Assembly (NCBI RefSeq): GCF_004801395.1
Contig: NZ_SSOA01000003.1
Coordinates: forward strand, 62,001 to 126,000
Length of the DNA stretch: 64,000 nucleotides
Origin: Gillisella terrae
GTDB lineage: Bacteria > Pseudomonadota > Alphaproteobacteria > Rhizobiales > Rhizobiaceae
Reading direction: 5' to 3'
Shown here: positions 8,151 through 16,742 of the stretch, in pieces
Layout of the letters: every line of letters starts with the position of its first letter
Position numbering within the stretch: the first letter of the stretch is position 1
Program-made: the position numbers and the translations under genes
Notes under the pieces: generated by a model
Seen by the model: only the letters and a program-made list of their open reading frames with translations
Told to the model about the DNA's origin: nothing
Database searches by the model: none

Positions 8151-8182
8151 AAATGGAATAGACATCGCTGTGGCAAATATTC

Positions 8183-8848
8183 CTATTGGCTCACCCAGAT
8201 AATACGGGCAATCCAGTCGATGTCGCTGGTCTCCAATGTGCGGTTGGCATGATCAGGATTGATGGAAATCAAATCCACGGTGCGGGCATTCTGCCGCCCA
8301 AGAATTTTCGCCATCACCTCACCATCCAGGGTTTTGACCACCACGCGGTCGCCGCGGCGCACTTGTGCTCCCGGCTCAACAATCAGCACATCGCCATCGC
8401 GATAAAGCGGCTTCATGCTGTCGCCTTGCACTTCCAGCGCATAGAGGCCGGTTTTGGATTTGGGCGATGCGGGAAAATCCACCAGATCCCATCCGTGACC
8501 TGCGGGAAAGCCGCCGTCATCAAAAAAGCCGCCAGCACCCGCCTGCGCAAAGCCCAGCAATGGAATGGAGCTGATCTGCGGCGGAAAATCGCCCTCGGGC
8601 AGCATGGTGTCGGCGTTATCCTCATCGAACAAGGCCGCAAATGTACCAAGGCTCGAGCTGGTGGCATCCAGAACTTTGGCAATGGACTCGGTCGAGGGCC
8701 AGCGCATCCGCCCGTCAGGGCCAATGCGCTTCGATTTGTTGAAAGACGTTGGGTCAAGGCCTGCGCGCCGGGCAAGCCCGGATGGCGTCAAGTGGTTTTG
8801 CTCGGCAAGCCGATCAATTGCACTCCAGATTGTTTCGTGTGAAAGCAT
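8183..8848 (-). CDS. LexA-like transcriptional regulator with S24 peptidase domain
   Basis: This protein of 221 residues has an N-terminal helix-turn-helix (LTPSGLARRAGLDPTSFNKSKR; residues about 20-45) and a C-terminal S24 domain. The catalytic Ser is in GDSMKPLYRDGD and the Lys is in VVVKTLDGEVMAKIL. An Ala-Gly pair (FAQAGAGGFF) sits where CI/LexA-type repressors are cleaved. Such proteins repress SOS or phage genes until self-cleavage. There are no prophage genes nearby, so this is probably a chromosomal stress regulator of the kind common in Rhizobiales. Targets are unknown. Confidence 0.85.
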   Translation of the reverse strand: MLSHETIWSAIDRLAEQNHLTPSGLARRAGLDPTSFNKSKRIGPDGRMRWPSTESIAKVLDATSSSLGTFAALFDEDNADTMLPEGDFPPQISSIPLLGFAQAGAGGFFDDGGFPAGHGWDLVDFPASPKSKTGLYALEVQGDSMKPLYRDGDVLIVEPGAQVRRGDRVVVKTLDGEVMAKILGRQNARTVDLISINPDHANRTLETSDIDWIARIIWVSQ

Positions 8849-9030
8849 ATCCAGCTAAACCCCGGCATTCATCAACAGCCGTCAAAAACGGTTTCACCCA
8901 CGGCTTATATATCGGACATATGGGGCGAAGAGTAAAGATGCAGAAGGAATAAAATCCTTATTTTCAGCCCATTTTATCGAAATAAAGGCGTTTTTTCCGC
9001 AATGGGCATTTCCCCATGGAACTGCTGCCT

Positions 9031-9117
9031 ACCGCGCCGCGCGCCATTGATGGCGCACGGCGCTGTAATATTTGCTGCATAAGTCTTTAAGCCGATTCCG
9101 TTTAAAGACTTATGTCA
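9031..9117 (+). repeat. RIME-like element (A then B)
   Basis: Half A reads ACCGCGCCGCGCGCCATTGATGGCGCACGGCGCTGT. Half B reads GCTGCATAAGTCTTTAA then CCGATTCCG then TTTAAAGACTTATG. It lies between the S24 regulator and the response-regulator gene, just after the stop of the latter, where it may end transcription. Confidence 0.8.
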
Positions 9118-9140
9118 TAGATCACCGCGCTGTGGCGCAA

Positions 9141-9788
9141 TCAGGCCACCATGCTCATGTTGAGCCTGCCAAGCTGAATGACGGCTTGTGTGCGGCTATC
9201 GACCTTCAATTTCAGCAGAATGGCAGAGACATGTGCTTTTATGGTCGCCTCAGACACGCTGAGTGCGTAGGCGATCTGCTTGTTCAAAAGCCCTTCGCAC
9301 AGCATGCCCAGAACGCGGTTTTGCTGAGGTGTCAGCGTTTTCAGCCGGGCCATCAGATCGGCCAGTTCGGCATCCTGCTCAAGGCCGCTGTCATCGGCGA
9401 TCGGACTGGCAATGTCGCCATTCAGCACGGTCTGTATAGAGCCACGAATGTCCTCGATGCCCGCAGATTTGGAGATAAAGCCAGAGGCACCCAGTTCCAG
9501 CGCGCGGCGAATGGTGGTGGCATCATCGGTGGCGGAGCAGATGATGATGGGCAGGCTGCAAAATTCTGCACGAAGCGCCATCAGGCCGGAAAAACCACTG
9601 ATGCCTGGCATGGCCAGATCCAGCAACATCACATCTGTATCAGGATGGCTGATGGCGGCATTGCGCGCCTCGTCAAACGTGCCAGCCTCGATAATATGCT
9701 GCGTACCCTCCATGCCGCTGACGGCCTGCCGTAAGGCTCCGCGAAACAAGGGGTGGTCATCTGCAATGATGATTGTCTGTTCTGCCAT
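9141..9788 (-). CDS. NarL/FixJ-type response regulator
   Basis: This 215-residue protein has a receiver domain (IIIADDHPLFRGAL; phosphoacceptor Asp in DVMLLDLAMPG; ICSATDD; the conserved Lys in FISKSAG) and a C-terminal LuxR-type helix-turn-helix (LTPQQNRVLGMLCEGLLNKQIAYAL and VSEATIKAHVSAILLKL). No histidine kinase is adjacent, so it is an orphan; the partner must be elsewhere. Phosphorylation should control DNA binding. A relative of the two-domain regulators that pair with hybrid PAS/transporter kinases is possible; one such kinase lies at 33.5-37.0 kb, but any pairing is speculation. Confidence 0.88.
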   Translation of the reverse strand: MAEQTIIIADDHPLFRGALRQAVSGMEGTQHIIEAGTFDEARNAAISHPDTDVMLLDLAMPGISGFSGLMALRAEFCSLPIIICSATDDATTIRRALELGASGFISKSAGIEDIRGSIQTVLNGDIASPIADDSGLEQDAELADLMARLKTLTPQQNRVLGMLCEGLLNKQIAYALSVSEATIKAHVSAILLKLKVDSRTQAVIQLGRLNMSMVA

Positions 9789-10062
9789 CGGTTGCCCCCT
9801 CCCAAGAGCGTTTATCGATCAGTGTGACCGCAGTTTGGATCTGCGGTATGATTGTCTGGATCAATGCGGATTTAAACTGTGAAGCCGTGACACGTTTTTT
9901 TGGTGATACTGCCTATGCTTAACCCGGCCGATCATTGCACAATCCAGCTGATAATGCATTTTAGCGCCAAGCGCGTTGAGAAACAATGCTCTCTTTGGCG
10001 AGGATTGCACTTCGTCAAGATTGCGGCCCCTGATTGATAGCAATTTCCAGAAGGATCGTGCC

Positions 10063-10410
10063 ATGGCACCAACAGTGTATAAGATTGTCCCCGCGCAATT
10101 GTGGTTGGAGACGCAAAGCAAGGGCCAATTTTCTGGTGCGCCGATTGATGTAGCAGATGGCTTTATTCATTTCTCCACGGCTGCTCAGGCCAAAGAGACT
10201 GCACGACTGCATTTTTCCGGCCAGAATGATTTGCTGCTGGTGGCGGTTGATGGGGCAAGCCTCGGAGACGCCCTGGTCTTTGAGCCATCACGCAATGGCG
10301 ATCTTTTTCCGCATCTTTACGGCTCCTTGCCGCTCTCAAGTGTTTTATGGCAAAAGCCACTGCCCGTGGGTCAGGATGGCCTGCACGTGTTTCCAGAGGA
10401 TATGCTATGA
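10063..10410 (+). CDS. DUF952 domain protein
   Basis: This small cytoplasmic protein of 115 residues starts MAPTVYKIVPAQLW and carries the DUF952 hallmarks: DGFIHFSTAAQAKETARLHF, then LVAVDGASLGDALVFEPS and FPHLYGSLPLSSVLW. The fold is related to ADP-ribosyltransferase-like proteins in structural surveys, but no reaction is assigned. The ATG at 10063 follows AAGGA at about nine bases; the longer open frame from 9976 lacks family similarity. Its last four bases overlap the pyrD start (ATGA), so the two genes are translationally coupled. Confidence 0.82.
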   Translation: MAPTVYKIVPAQLWLETQSKGQFSGAPIDVADGFIHFSTAAQAKETARLHFSGQNDLLLVAVDGASLGDALVFEPSRNGDLFPHLYGSLPLSSVLWQKPLPVGQDGLHVFPEDML

Positions 10411-11498
10411 TCAACCCTTTCAAGCATTTTGCCCGGCCCGGTCTGTTTCTGTTCGACGCAGAGACTGCGCATGGCCTCTCCATTGCCGGGTTGAAATCCA
10501 GCCTGATGCCCAAATGCCGCCTGAAGGATGATCCGCGTCTGGCGCAGACGGTGGCAGGTATCCGCTTTCCCAATCCGCTCGGCATGGCAGCAGGCTATGA
10601 TAAAAATGCCGAAGTGCCGGATGAGTTGCTTGGTCTCGGCTTTGGGTTTGCCGAAGTGGGCACCGTGACACCAAAGCCGCAGGGCGGCAATGCCAAGCCG
10701 CGCATTTTCCGGCTGGTCAATGACGAGGGCGTCATCAACCGTTTGGGCTTTAACAATGCAGGTCATGCTGCCGCTTTAGTGCGCTTGAAGGCGCGCAGCG
10801 GCAAGTCCGGTGTGGTTGGGGTCAATATTGGTGCCAATAAAGACGCGACGGATCGCGTTGCGGACTATGTCGCCGGTATCCGCAGTTTTTATGCGGTCGC
10901 CAGCTATTTCACCGCCAATATTTCCTCGCCCAATACGCCGGGTCTTCGCGATCTGCAAGCCAAGGACAGTCTGGCAGACTTGCTGGATGCCGTGCTGAGC
11001 GCGCGCAATGATGAAGCGCAAAAGGCAGGCCGCCGCGTGCCGGTTTTCTTGAAAATCGCCCCGGATCTGACGGAAGAAGGCATGGATGACATTGCCGAGG
11101 TGGTGCTGGCCCGTGATCTTGATGGATTGATTGTCTCCAACACCACATTGGCCCGCGATGGTTTGAAAGAAACCCGTCTTGCCAATGAAGCAGGTGGCCT
11201 TTCCGGCAAACCGTTGTTTGCCAAGTCCACGGCGGTACTGGCCGGTATGCGTCACCGGGTGGGTAAGAGCCTGCCGCTGATTGGCGTGGGCGGGGTGTCG
11301 TCTGCCGAGACGGCGCTTGAAAAAATCCGTGCCGGTGCCGATCTGGTGCAGCTCTATTCCTGCATGATCTATGAAGGACCGGGATTGCCCGCCGAGATCG
11401 TCAAAGGCCTGTCAAACGTGCTGGATCAGCAAGGCCTATCGTCGCTGAGAGAACTTCGTGACAGCAAGGTTGATCACTGGCGTTCCTTAAAAGTCTAA
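10407..11498 (+). CDS. pyrD: Dihydroorotate dehydrogenase (quinone), class 2
   Basis: This FMN enzyme oxidises dihydroorotate to orotate in pyrimidine synthesis and passes electrons to quinone at the inner membrane. It has 363 residues. Class 2 features are present: an amphipathic N-terminal stretch (FKHFARPGLFLFDAETAH), MAAGYDKNAEVPD, FAEVGTVTPKPQGGN, VINRLGFNN, the catalytic Ser in NISSPNTPGLR, and the phosphate-binding GVGGVSSAETALEKIRAGA. The ATG at 10407 overlaps the DUF952 stop. Its 3' end overlaps the convergent MATE gene by four bases. Confidence 0.96.
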   Translation: MINPFKHFARPGLFLFDAETAHGLSIAGLKSSLMPKCRLKDDPRLAQTVAGIRFPNPLGMAAGYDKNAEVPDELLGLGFGFAEVGTVTPKPQGGNAKPRIFRLVNDEGVINRLGFNNAGHAAALVRLKARSGKSGVVGVNIGANKDATDRVADYVAGIRSFYAVASYFTANISSPNTPGLRDLQAKDSLADLLDAVLSARNDEAQKAGRRVPVFLKIAPDLTEEGMDDIAEVVLARDLDGLIVSNTTLARDGLKETRLANEAGGLSGKPLFAKSTAVLAGMRHRVGKSLPLIGVGGVSSAETALEKIRAGADLVQLYSCMIYEGPGLPAEIVKGLSNVLDQQGLSSLRELRDSKVDHWRSLKV

Positions 11499-12832
11499 TC
11501 GGGAAAAGTCTGATTGGTTCTGGCCTTCAGACGGGTGAGCAAAAATACACCTCTGAAGGCCAGAAACAGATTGAGCGCCAGCCAAAGCCCGTGATTGCCA
11601 AGGCTTGGTACCAGCAGGGCCAAAGCGACAAGATAGCCGACAAAAGCCGCCAGCATCATATTGCGCATATCGCTGGACCAGGCGGCACCGATAAAAATAC
11701 CATCCATTTGAAAGGCCAGGGCACCGGTCAGGGCGGTTATTGCTGCCCAGGGCAAAAACTGGCGGGCCATGTGTCGAACCTCTTCGGCGGTGGTCATGGC
11801 ATCAATCAGGTGGCCACCAAACACCAGAAACACCAGCGTGGTGGCAATTGCAAAGCCACAAGACCAAAGGCCGGTGAGTTTCACTGCGGCATCAAAGCCC
11901 GGACGATACATGGCCCCCACGGCGCGGCCGGTAATCTGCTCGGCGGCATTGGCAATGCCATCGAGATAAAAACTGGCAATCATGAAAAAATTCATCAAAA
12001 CGGCATTGGCGGCCAGCGTGGTTGCGCCAAAACTGGCTCCGATGCGGGTGAGTAACGTAAAGGCCGCCAGCAGCACAAAGCTGCGGATCAGAATGTCACG
12101 GTTGAGAGAAAACAAGGCCGAGAGCTTGGCGCGGTCGAACAATTCCGCCCATGTCGGCATCTGCGCCTTGCTCATGCGGGCGATGATAATCATCACCCCT
12201 GCCAGGGCGGCGCAGGCTTCACCAGCAACAGCACCATAGGCAACACCGGCCACGCCCCAGCCATAATGCAGGCCCAGCAGAATCGACAGGGTGATGTTGA
12301 CGCCGTTGAGCAAGATTTGCAGGCCAAGGCCGATGGAGCCTTTGCCACGCCCCAGCACAAAGCCCATGATGGTAAAATTGGCCAGCGTCAGCGGCCCCGC
12401 CAGAATGCGAATGGAGAAATAGATGGCCGTTACCTCGGCCACGCGCCCTTCTGCTCCCATCATCGCCAGTCCACCGCGCAACAACAGCGGCGACAGCAGC
12501 AAAATGACCAGCCCAATGCTGACGGAAAGGATCATGGAGCGACACAGCACCGCCACCTGTTCGCGCGGGTCTTCGCGCCCATAGGCTTGCGCCACCAAGG
12601 CGGTTGTGGATGCCCGCAAAAAATTGAGGCTGGAGAACAGCAGGTCAAACAGCACAGCGCCAATGGCCAGACCCGCGAGTGCTGCCGCCTCACCGGTACG
12701 GCCAATGACGGCGGTGTCGGTGATGCCCAGCAAAGGCGTGGTGATATAGCCCAGCGTCATGGGCAGGGCGATGGCCAGCACGCTTTTATGCGTGACTGTG
12801 AAGGCTCTGCTATGCGGGAAGGTCTGTGTCAT
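11495..12832 (-). CDS. MATE family efflux transporter
   Basis: This 445-residue integral membrane protein has about 12 helices and two similar halves: VLAIALPMTLGYITTPLLGITDTAVIGR at the start of the first and RDILIRSFVLLAAFTLLTRIGASFG at the start of the second. The sequence is typical of the DinF-like branch of MATE cation-coupled exporters. I use the ATG at 12832 (MTQTFPHSR) because GGAG lies seven bases upstream; an ATG four codons earlier is possible. Substrates may be drugs or metabolites and cannot be predicted. Confidence 0.9.
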   Translation of the reverse strand: MTQTFPHSRAFTVTHKSVLAIALPMTLGYITTPLLGITDTAVIGRTGEAAALAGLAIGAVLFDLLFSSLNFLRASTTALVAQAYGREDPREQVAVLCRSMILSVSIGLVILLLSPLLLRGGLAMMGAEGRVAEVTAIYFSIRILAGPLTLANFTIMGFVLGRGKGSIGLGLQILLNGVNITLSILLGLHYGWGVAGVAYGAVAGEACAALAGVMIIIARMSKAQMPTWAELFDRAKLSALFSLNRDILIRSFVLLAAFTLLTRIGASFGATTLAANAVLMNFFMIASFYLDGIANAAEQITGRAVGAMYRPGFDAAVKLTGLWSCGFAIATTLVFLVFGGHLIDAMTTAEEVRHMARQFLPWAAITALTGALAFQMDGIFIGAAWSSDMRNMMLAAFVGYLVALALLVPSLGNHGLWLALNLFLAFRGVFLLTRLKARTNQTFPD

Positions 12833-12876
12833 CGAAGGCTCCATCAGGGCAGGCGGTCCTCACCCTGAAAGCCTTT

Positions 12877-13458
12877 TTACCCGATTCTCAGCTGAATGCC
12901 ATTGCGGATCGGAATGCCGGAAGATGGGCCGACATCCGGGCGTGGCGTGCCGGAGAGCACCATGGCCCAATAGGGCTTGTTGCCGCGCGATGGAATGCGC
13001 GCAACCGCCACACCAAGACCATGATAAGGCCCCAGCATGTTTTCCAGATGGTGCTTGGAGTTGATCCAAGCCTGCATGGCCGCTTCATCGGTCTGTTGCA
13101 GCATGGCAATGTTTTCGGCGGCGGGCAGCTGCACATTGCTGGCCCGCATGCGGGCCCCAAAGCTGTCGCCCATGCCCATCAGATGCGCCATTTTTTCGGC
13201 CTGCGCCATGCGATTGGCCTGAAACATCGCAGCCTTGGTGGCCGCTGCATCGGCCACCAGTGCGGGCTTTCCATTCTTGGCGCGCAGCGCATTGATCATC
13301 GGCAGAAAGGCGGCTGTTTCATCCGATATGTTGGAGGGGGCCGCAGGCTTGATGGGTGCTGTTGCGCAGCCTGCCAGCGTGGCCGTGAGGCCAAGGCCTG
13401 CGAGAGCGACAAACTGCCGGCGGCTTCTGGCAAAATTCAAGGTGTTTTCAAAGGACAT
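12877..13458 (-). CDS. CAP-domain (SCP/YkwD-like) lipoprotein
   Basis: This protein of 193 residues starts MSFENTLNFARSRRQFVALAGLGLTATLAGC: a signal with twin arginines and the lipobox LAGC, so it is probably a lipid-anchored envelope protein. The CAP domain shows ALRAKNGKPALVADAAATKAAMFQANRMA, the helix AENIAMLQQTDEAAMQAWINSKHHLENML, and GLGVAVARI. CAP proteins in bacteria are linked to envelope or extracellular functions without a settled activity. It starts two bases after the stop of the upstream DUF6460-like gene; the longer open frame to 13650 overlaps that gene and is rejected. Confidence 0.85.
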   Translation of the reverse strand: MSFENTLNFARSRRQFVALAGLGLTATLAGCATAPIKPAAPSNISDETAAFLPMINALRAKNGKPALVADAAATKAAMFQANRMAQAEKMAHLMGMGDSFGARMRASNVQLPAAENIAMLQQTDEAAMQAWINSKHHLENMLGPYHGLGVAVARIPSRGNKPYWAMVLSGTPRPDVGPSSGIPIRNGIQLRIG

Positions 13459-13459
13459 G

Positions 13460-13726
13460 TTATTTCCGAAGATCAATGAGGCGCAGGATGATGAAAACAG
13501 GAATGACAATGCTGGCTCCCAGCAAAAGGTAATCGCCAACACGTCCCAGGGCTGAGAAGCCCTTGTGCCAGATGTCGAAGAAAAACCGTCTGATGCTCTC
13601 GATAATATCGGTCGGATAAATATCAAACATATGCATGACAAAGCCGACAATCACCGACACAACGATGAGCTTGACGATGGTGCGCGCAATAGAGTCGCCC
13701 AAAAATCTGTTTACGCCGTCTGCCAT
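13460..13726 (-). CDS. Small membrane protein, DUF6460-like
   Basis: This 88-residue protein has two hydrophobic segments, ARTIVKLIVVSVIVGFVMHMF and DYLLLGASIVIPVFIILRLI, around an amphipathic WHKGF region. It belongs to a small family conserved in Rhizobiales (DUF6460) with no known function. It is transcribed with the CAP lipoprotein directly downstream (two-base gap), suggesting an envelope role. Confidence 0.75.
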   Translation of the reverse strand: MADGVNRFLGDSIARTIVKLIVVSVIVGFVMHMFDIYPTDIIESIRRFFFDIWHKGFSALGRVGDYLLLGASIVIPVFIILRLIDLRK

Positions 13727-13906
13727 GGGTGTCTCCCGTTTTGCCGTCTCATAGACTCACATAAGCACAGGCCTCACATAAGCATAGGATTGTGGCGGCG
13801 CAAGCACGCGAAGGTGGGTAACTGCGGCGTTGCGAAAATAGCGCTTGCGTTTTTAAACGGTTGCGCCATTGCTCGCGCAGATATTCCTCCATTCGTTTGA
13901 TGCCCT

Positions 13907-14851
13907 ATGCACCCCATTCAGATGCCTTCCGGTAACGCTGTGGCTGACCGCCGCGCCGATTATGCACGTATGCTTTTTGAGGGTGGCGACTGTTCTGCCG
14001 CTGCCGAGTTGATGGAACAAGCGCTGGAGCTTGCGCCGCAATGGGTGGCAGGCTGGTTTTTGTTGGGGGAGTATCGCGTCAAAGCGGGGAATACCCTTGG
14101 CGGGGCGGATGCCTATCGGCAGGTGCTGGCGCTTGATCCCGAGGATCTCTTTGCTGCCAGCCTGAAGCTGGCGCTGATGGGGGCCGACGAGATACCGGCA
14201 CAACCGCCCAGCCGCTATGTGGAAGCGCTGTTTGATCATTATGCCAACCGGTTTGAAACCTCACTTGTGCAAAAGCTCGACTATCGCGTGCCGCAAAAAC
14301 TGGTGGCGATGCTGGCGGAAAACCTTGGCGAGGACATGCGCTTTCACCATGCCGTCGATCTGGGCTGTGGCACCGGCCTGATGGGCGTCGAGTTGAAGCC
14401 CTTTGTGAGCGTGCTCGAAGGCTATGATCTGTCCAGCGGCATGCTGGCGAAGGCGGCGGAAAAGAACATCTATGACCATCTGACAGAGGCGGATTTGTCG
14501 CTCAATACTGATACTTGCGGGTTGTTTTCGGGTGGCAAGACGCGGGCCCGTGCTGATCTGATCAGCGCTGCGGATGTTTTTATCTATCTTGGTGCCTTGT
14601 CTGGTGCCTTTTCGCTTTCCGCAGAACTGGCGGCCCCCGGCGGCTATTTTGCCTTTTCCTGCGAAAAATCGGAGGAAAAGGATGGTTTTTCGCTGGCCGA
14701 TTCCCTGCGCTTTCAGCACAGCCACAGCTATGTCGAACAAGAACTTGCGCAAACCGGATTTGACGTGCTGCAAAGCCGCCCCACCACCATTCGCATGGAT
14801 GGCGGAAAACCCGTCCCCGGCTTTCTGTTTATTGCGAGAAAAGCCCTGTAA
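13907..14851 (+). CDS. TPR-containing class I SAM-dependent methyltransferase
   Basis: This 314-residue protein has two parts. Residues 15-85 form TPR-like helices (ARMLFEGGDCSAAAELMEQALELAP, then ADAYRQVLALDPED). The rest is a Rossmann methyltransferase with the SAM-binding motif HHAVDLGCGTGLMGVELKP and GYDLSSGMLAKAAEK. The family is annotated as putative TPR methyltransferase; the substrate is unknown, although the TPR suggests a protein partner or target. A perfect 10-bp hairpin follows shortly after the stop. Confidence 0.85.
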   Translation: MHPIQMPSGNAVADRRADYARMLFEGGDCSAAAELMEQALELAPQWVAGWFLLGEYRVKAGNTLGGADAYRQVLALDPEDLFAASLKLALMGADEIPAQPPSRYVEALFDHYANRFETSLVQKLDYRVPQKLVAMLAENLGEDMRFHHAVDLGCGTGLMGVELKPFVSVLEGYDLSSGMLAKAAEKNIYDHLTEADLSLNTDTCGLFSGGKTRARADLISAADVFIYLGALSGAFSLSAELAAPGGYFAFSCEKSEEKDGFSLADSLRFQHSHSYVEQELAQTGFDVLQSRPTTIRMDGGKPVPGFLFIARKAL

Positions 14852-14875
14852 CGGATGGAATCTTGCGAAATCTTC

Positions 14876-14900
14876 GATAGGTCAGTTTTGCTGACCTATC
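14876..14900 (+). terminator. Hairpin after the TPR-methyltransferase gene
   Basis: GATAGGTCAG and CTGACCTATC form a perfect 10-bp stem around a TTTTG loop, 24 bases after the stop codon. The T-tract behind it is weak (CCTCTT), so termination strength is uncertain. Confidence 0.6.
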
Positions 14901-14964
14901 CCTCTTGAAAGCCCGGTAATTTCAGGCATCCTTAGGGGATATTCACTCCGATGAGGGCAGGCCG

Positions 14965-15603
14965 ATGGCATTGATGAACAACATGTTGGGCATCTGGAAC
15001 AACAATCCTGCCCGCCACAGCCGCGCCGAAGATGTGCAGGGCATTCTCTGCGGCACGATTATTGCCGCCCTTGGCCTTTATTTCATCTCCACCATCGGTC
15101 TGGTCACCAGCGGCATCGCGGGCCTCGCCTTTGTGGTGCATTACTGGACCGGCTGGAATTTCGGCCTGCTGTTTTTTCTGTTCAATATGCCGTTTTATAT
15201 TCTGTCGATGAAGCGCGTCGGCTGGGATTTTACCCTCAAAACCTTTCTCTCTGTCGCTTTGACCTCTGTGCTTGTTGACGTTCAAAGCCGCTTTCTTTCT
15301 ATATCCTCGATCAACCCCATCTGGGGTGCCGTGCTGGGCGGCGTGCTGCTGGGCTTTGGCCTGCTTGCTCTCTATCGCCACCGCGCCAGCCTCGGCGGCA
15401 TCGGCATTCTGGCCGTGTTTATTCAGGACCGTTTCGGCATTCAGGCCGGCCTTGTCCAGCTCGCCTTTGACGTGCTGGTCATGGCGCTGGCCTTTACCGT
15501 GGTCAGCCCTTGGGTGGTCGGCTGCTCGATCATCGGTGCCGTGGTGCTGAACCTGTTTGTGCTGATCAACCACCGCTCGGATCGCTATATTGCGCTTCGG
15601 TGA
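14965..15603 (+). CDS. YitT family membrane protein (copy 1)
   Basis: This 212-residue protein has five or six membrane segments (for example GILCGTIIAALGLYFISTIGL, FGLLFFLFNMPFYIL, FLSVALTSVLVDV, WGAVLGGVLLGFGLLAL). The family motif RASLGGIGILAVFIQDRFGIQAGLVQL matches YitT/DUF161 proteins. The function of the family is not established; it resembles small-molecule permeases. A paralogue with the same layout is encoded at 30794-31399. Confidence 0.85.
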   Translation: MALMNNMLGIWNNNPARHSRAEDVQGILCGTIIAALGLYFISTIGLVTSGIAGLAFVVHYWTGWNFGLLFFLFNMPFYILSMKRVGWDFTLKTFLSVALTSVLVDVQSRFLSISSINPIWGAVLGGVLLGFGLLALYRHRASLGGIGILAVFIQDRFGIQAGLVQLAFDVLVMALAFTVVSPWVVGCSIIGAVVLNLFVLINHRSDRYIALR

Positions 15604-15684
15604 TAAGGCTTTTTGCCTTGACCTCATTTGCTCAATATTGTGAATGCTCTCCTCAGATTGCGAGATCGGGTCGGAGGGGTTGCA

Positions 15685-16647
15685 ATGCGCATGAAGACAT
15701 TCCTGATTGCTTCTGTTTTCAGCTTGGCTGCTCATTGGGCGCATAGTGCCGGTTTGAAATCCTTCGATATTCCCGCAGATGCGCACAGTCCCGCGCTGAA
15801 AGCCGTGGAATGGTCGCCCTGTGCTGCGCCGGATGGCGAGATCAAGGCTGGTCCCTTTCTTCTCCCCGGTGTTCGAAATTGTCCGATTGATGGCGAAAAA
15901 CGGCCACTGATTGTGATTTCCCATGGCTTTGGCGGCACCAATCTTAGCCATCATGACACGGCTGAAGCTCTGGCAAATGCCGGATTTGTTGTTGTGGCGA
16001 TGAATCACCCCGACGATACCGCTGCAAACGAAGAGAGAGAGCATAATCTCAAGGCCTTGATCAGTCGCCCAACGGACGTGAAACGGGTCATTGATTTTAT
16101 GCTCGGCTCATCCCCGGATGCAGGCAAAATTGATCCCAAATCTATTGGCTTTTTCGGGTTTTCACGCGGCGGATACACCGGGCTTGTTCTGGCAGGGGCT
16201 ACCCCGGATTTTCAAGCTTTGCGCTCCCATTGCCAAGATAAGACTGGTGCGACCTGCACTCCCGTGAGCCAGAATGCCTTGCCGAAGGGCACTTTGCAGC
16301 ATGATCAGCGGATCAAGGCATTTGTGATTGCTGATCCGCTGAGCAGTGTTTTTTCCGCGCCCGGCAGCGTGAAGAATGTCACAGCACCCATTCAGTTGTG
16401 GGGCTCTCAATATGGCGGAGATGGCGTATCTCCTGAAAACCTTCAGACTGTTGCGCATAACCTGCCGGTAAAGCCCGATTTTCATGTCGTGCCAAACTCT
16501 GAACATTTTGCATTTTTGACCGTCTGCCCGGCAGAACTGGTCAAAATCCTGCCAGAGCTATGCATCGATCGGCCGGGTTTTGATCGCGCTGCCTTTCATC
16601 AGGACTTGAACAAGCAGGTGGTGACATTCTTTAAAACGCATTTGTAA
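15685..16647 (+). CDS. Exported alpha/beta hydrolase, PAF-acetylhydrolase-like
   Basis: The protein begins with a signal peptide (MRMKTFLIASVFSLAAHWAHSAG) and has the alpha/beta-hydrolase core. PLIVISHGFGGTNLSHHDTAEALA forms the oxyanion region, the nucleophile elbow is GFSRGG (GxSxG), and a late His in PNSEHFAFLTVCP completes the likely triad. It resembles dienelactone-hydrolase or plasma PAF-acetylhydrolase-like esterases of rhizobia. The start at 15685 follows CGGAGGGG at about six bases. The substrate is probably a lipid or ester in the periplasm; not determined. Confidence 0.82.
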   Translation: MRMKTFLIASVFSLAAHWAHSAGLKSFDIPADAHSPALKAVEWSPCAAPDGEIKAGPFLLPGVRNCPIDGEKRPLIVISHGFGGTNLSHHDTAEALANAGFVVVAMNHPDDTAANEEREHNLKALISRPTDVKRVIDFMLGSSPDAGKIDPKSIGFFGFSRGGYTGLVLAGATPDFQALRSHCQDKTGATCTPVSQNALPKGTLQHDQRIKAFVIADPLSSVFSAPGSVKNVTAPIQLWGSQYGGDGVSPENLQTVAHNLPVKPDFHVVPNSEHFAFLTVCPAELVKILPELCIDRPGFDRAAFHQDLNKQVVTFFKTHL

Positions 16648-16685
16648 AGGTCGCAGGGCTACGGACTGTCTATCAAAGCAGTTGC

Positions 16686-16717
16686 AAAAAAAAGGACCGG
16701 CGTTTCCGCCAGTCCTT
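16686..16717 (-). terminator. Intrinsic terminator of the beta-oxidation cluster
   Basis: On the minus strand AAGGACTGGCG, GAAA and CGCCGGTCCTT form an 11-bp stem with one G-T pair and a GNRA-like tetraloop, followed by a run of T residues. It lies 26 bases after the stop of the hydratase/dehydrogenase gene. Confidence 0.88.
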
Positions 16718-16742
16718 ATCATTTTGATGGCAATCCGTTTCC

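Larger units (their letters stand above)
7695..8182. other. Gene-free interval made of nested repeats
   Basis: Apart from the upstream region of the terB-like gene, these 488 bases are almost entirely repeat: a RIME-like element whose half A has been split by a 254-bp inverted-repeat element. No coding sequence is credible here. Confidence 0.7.
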
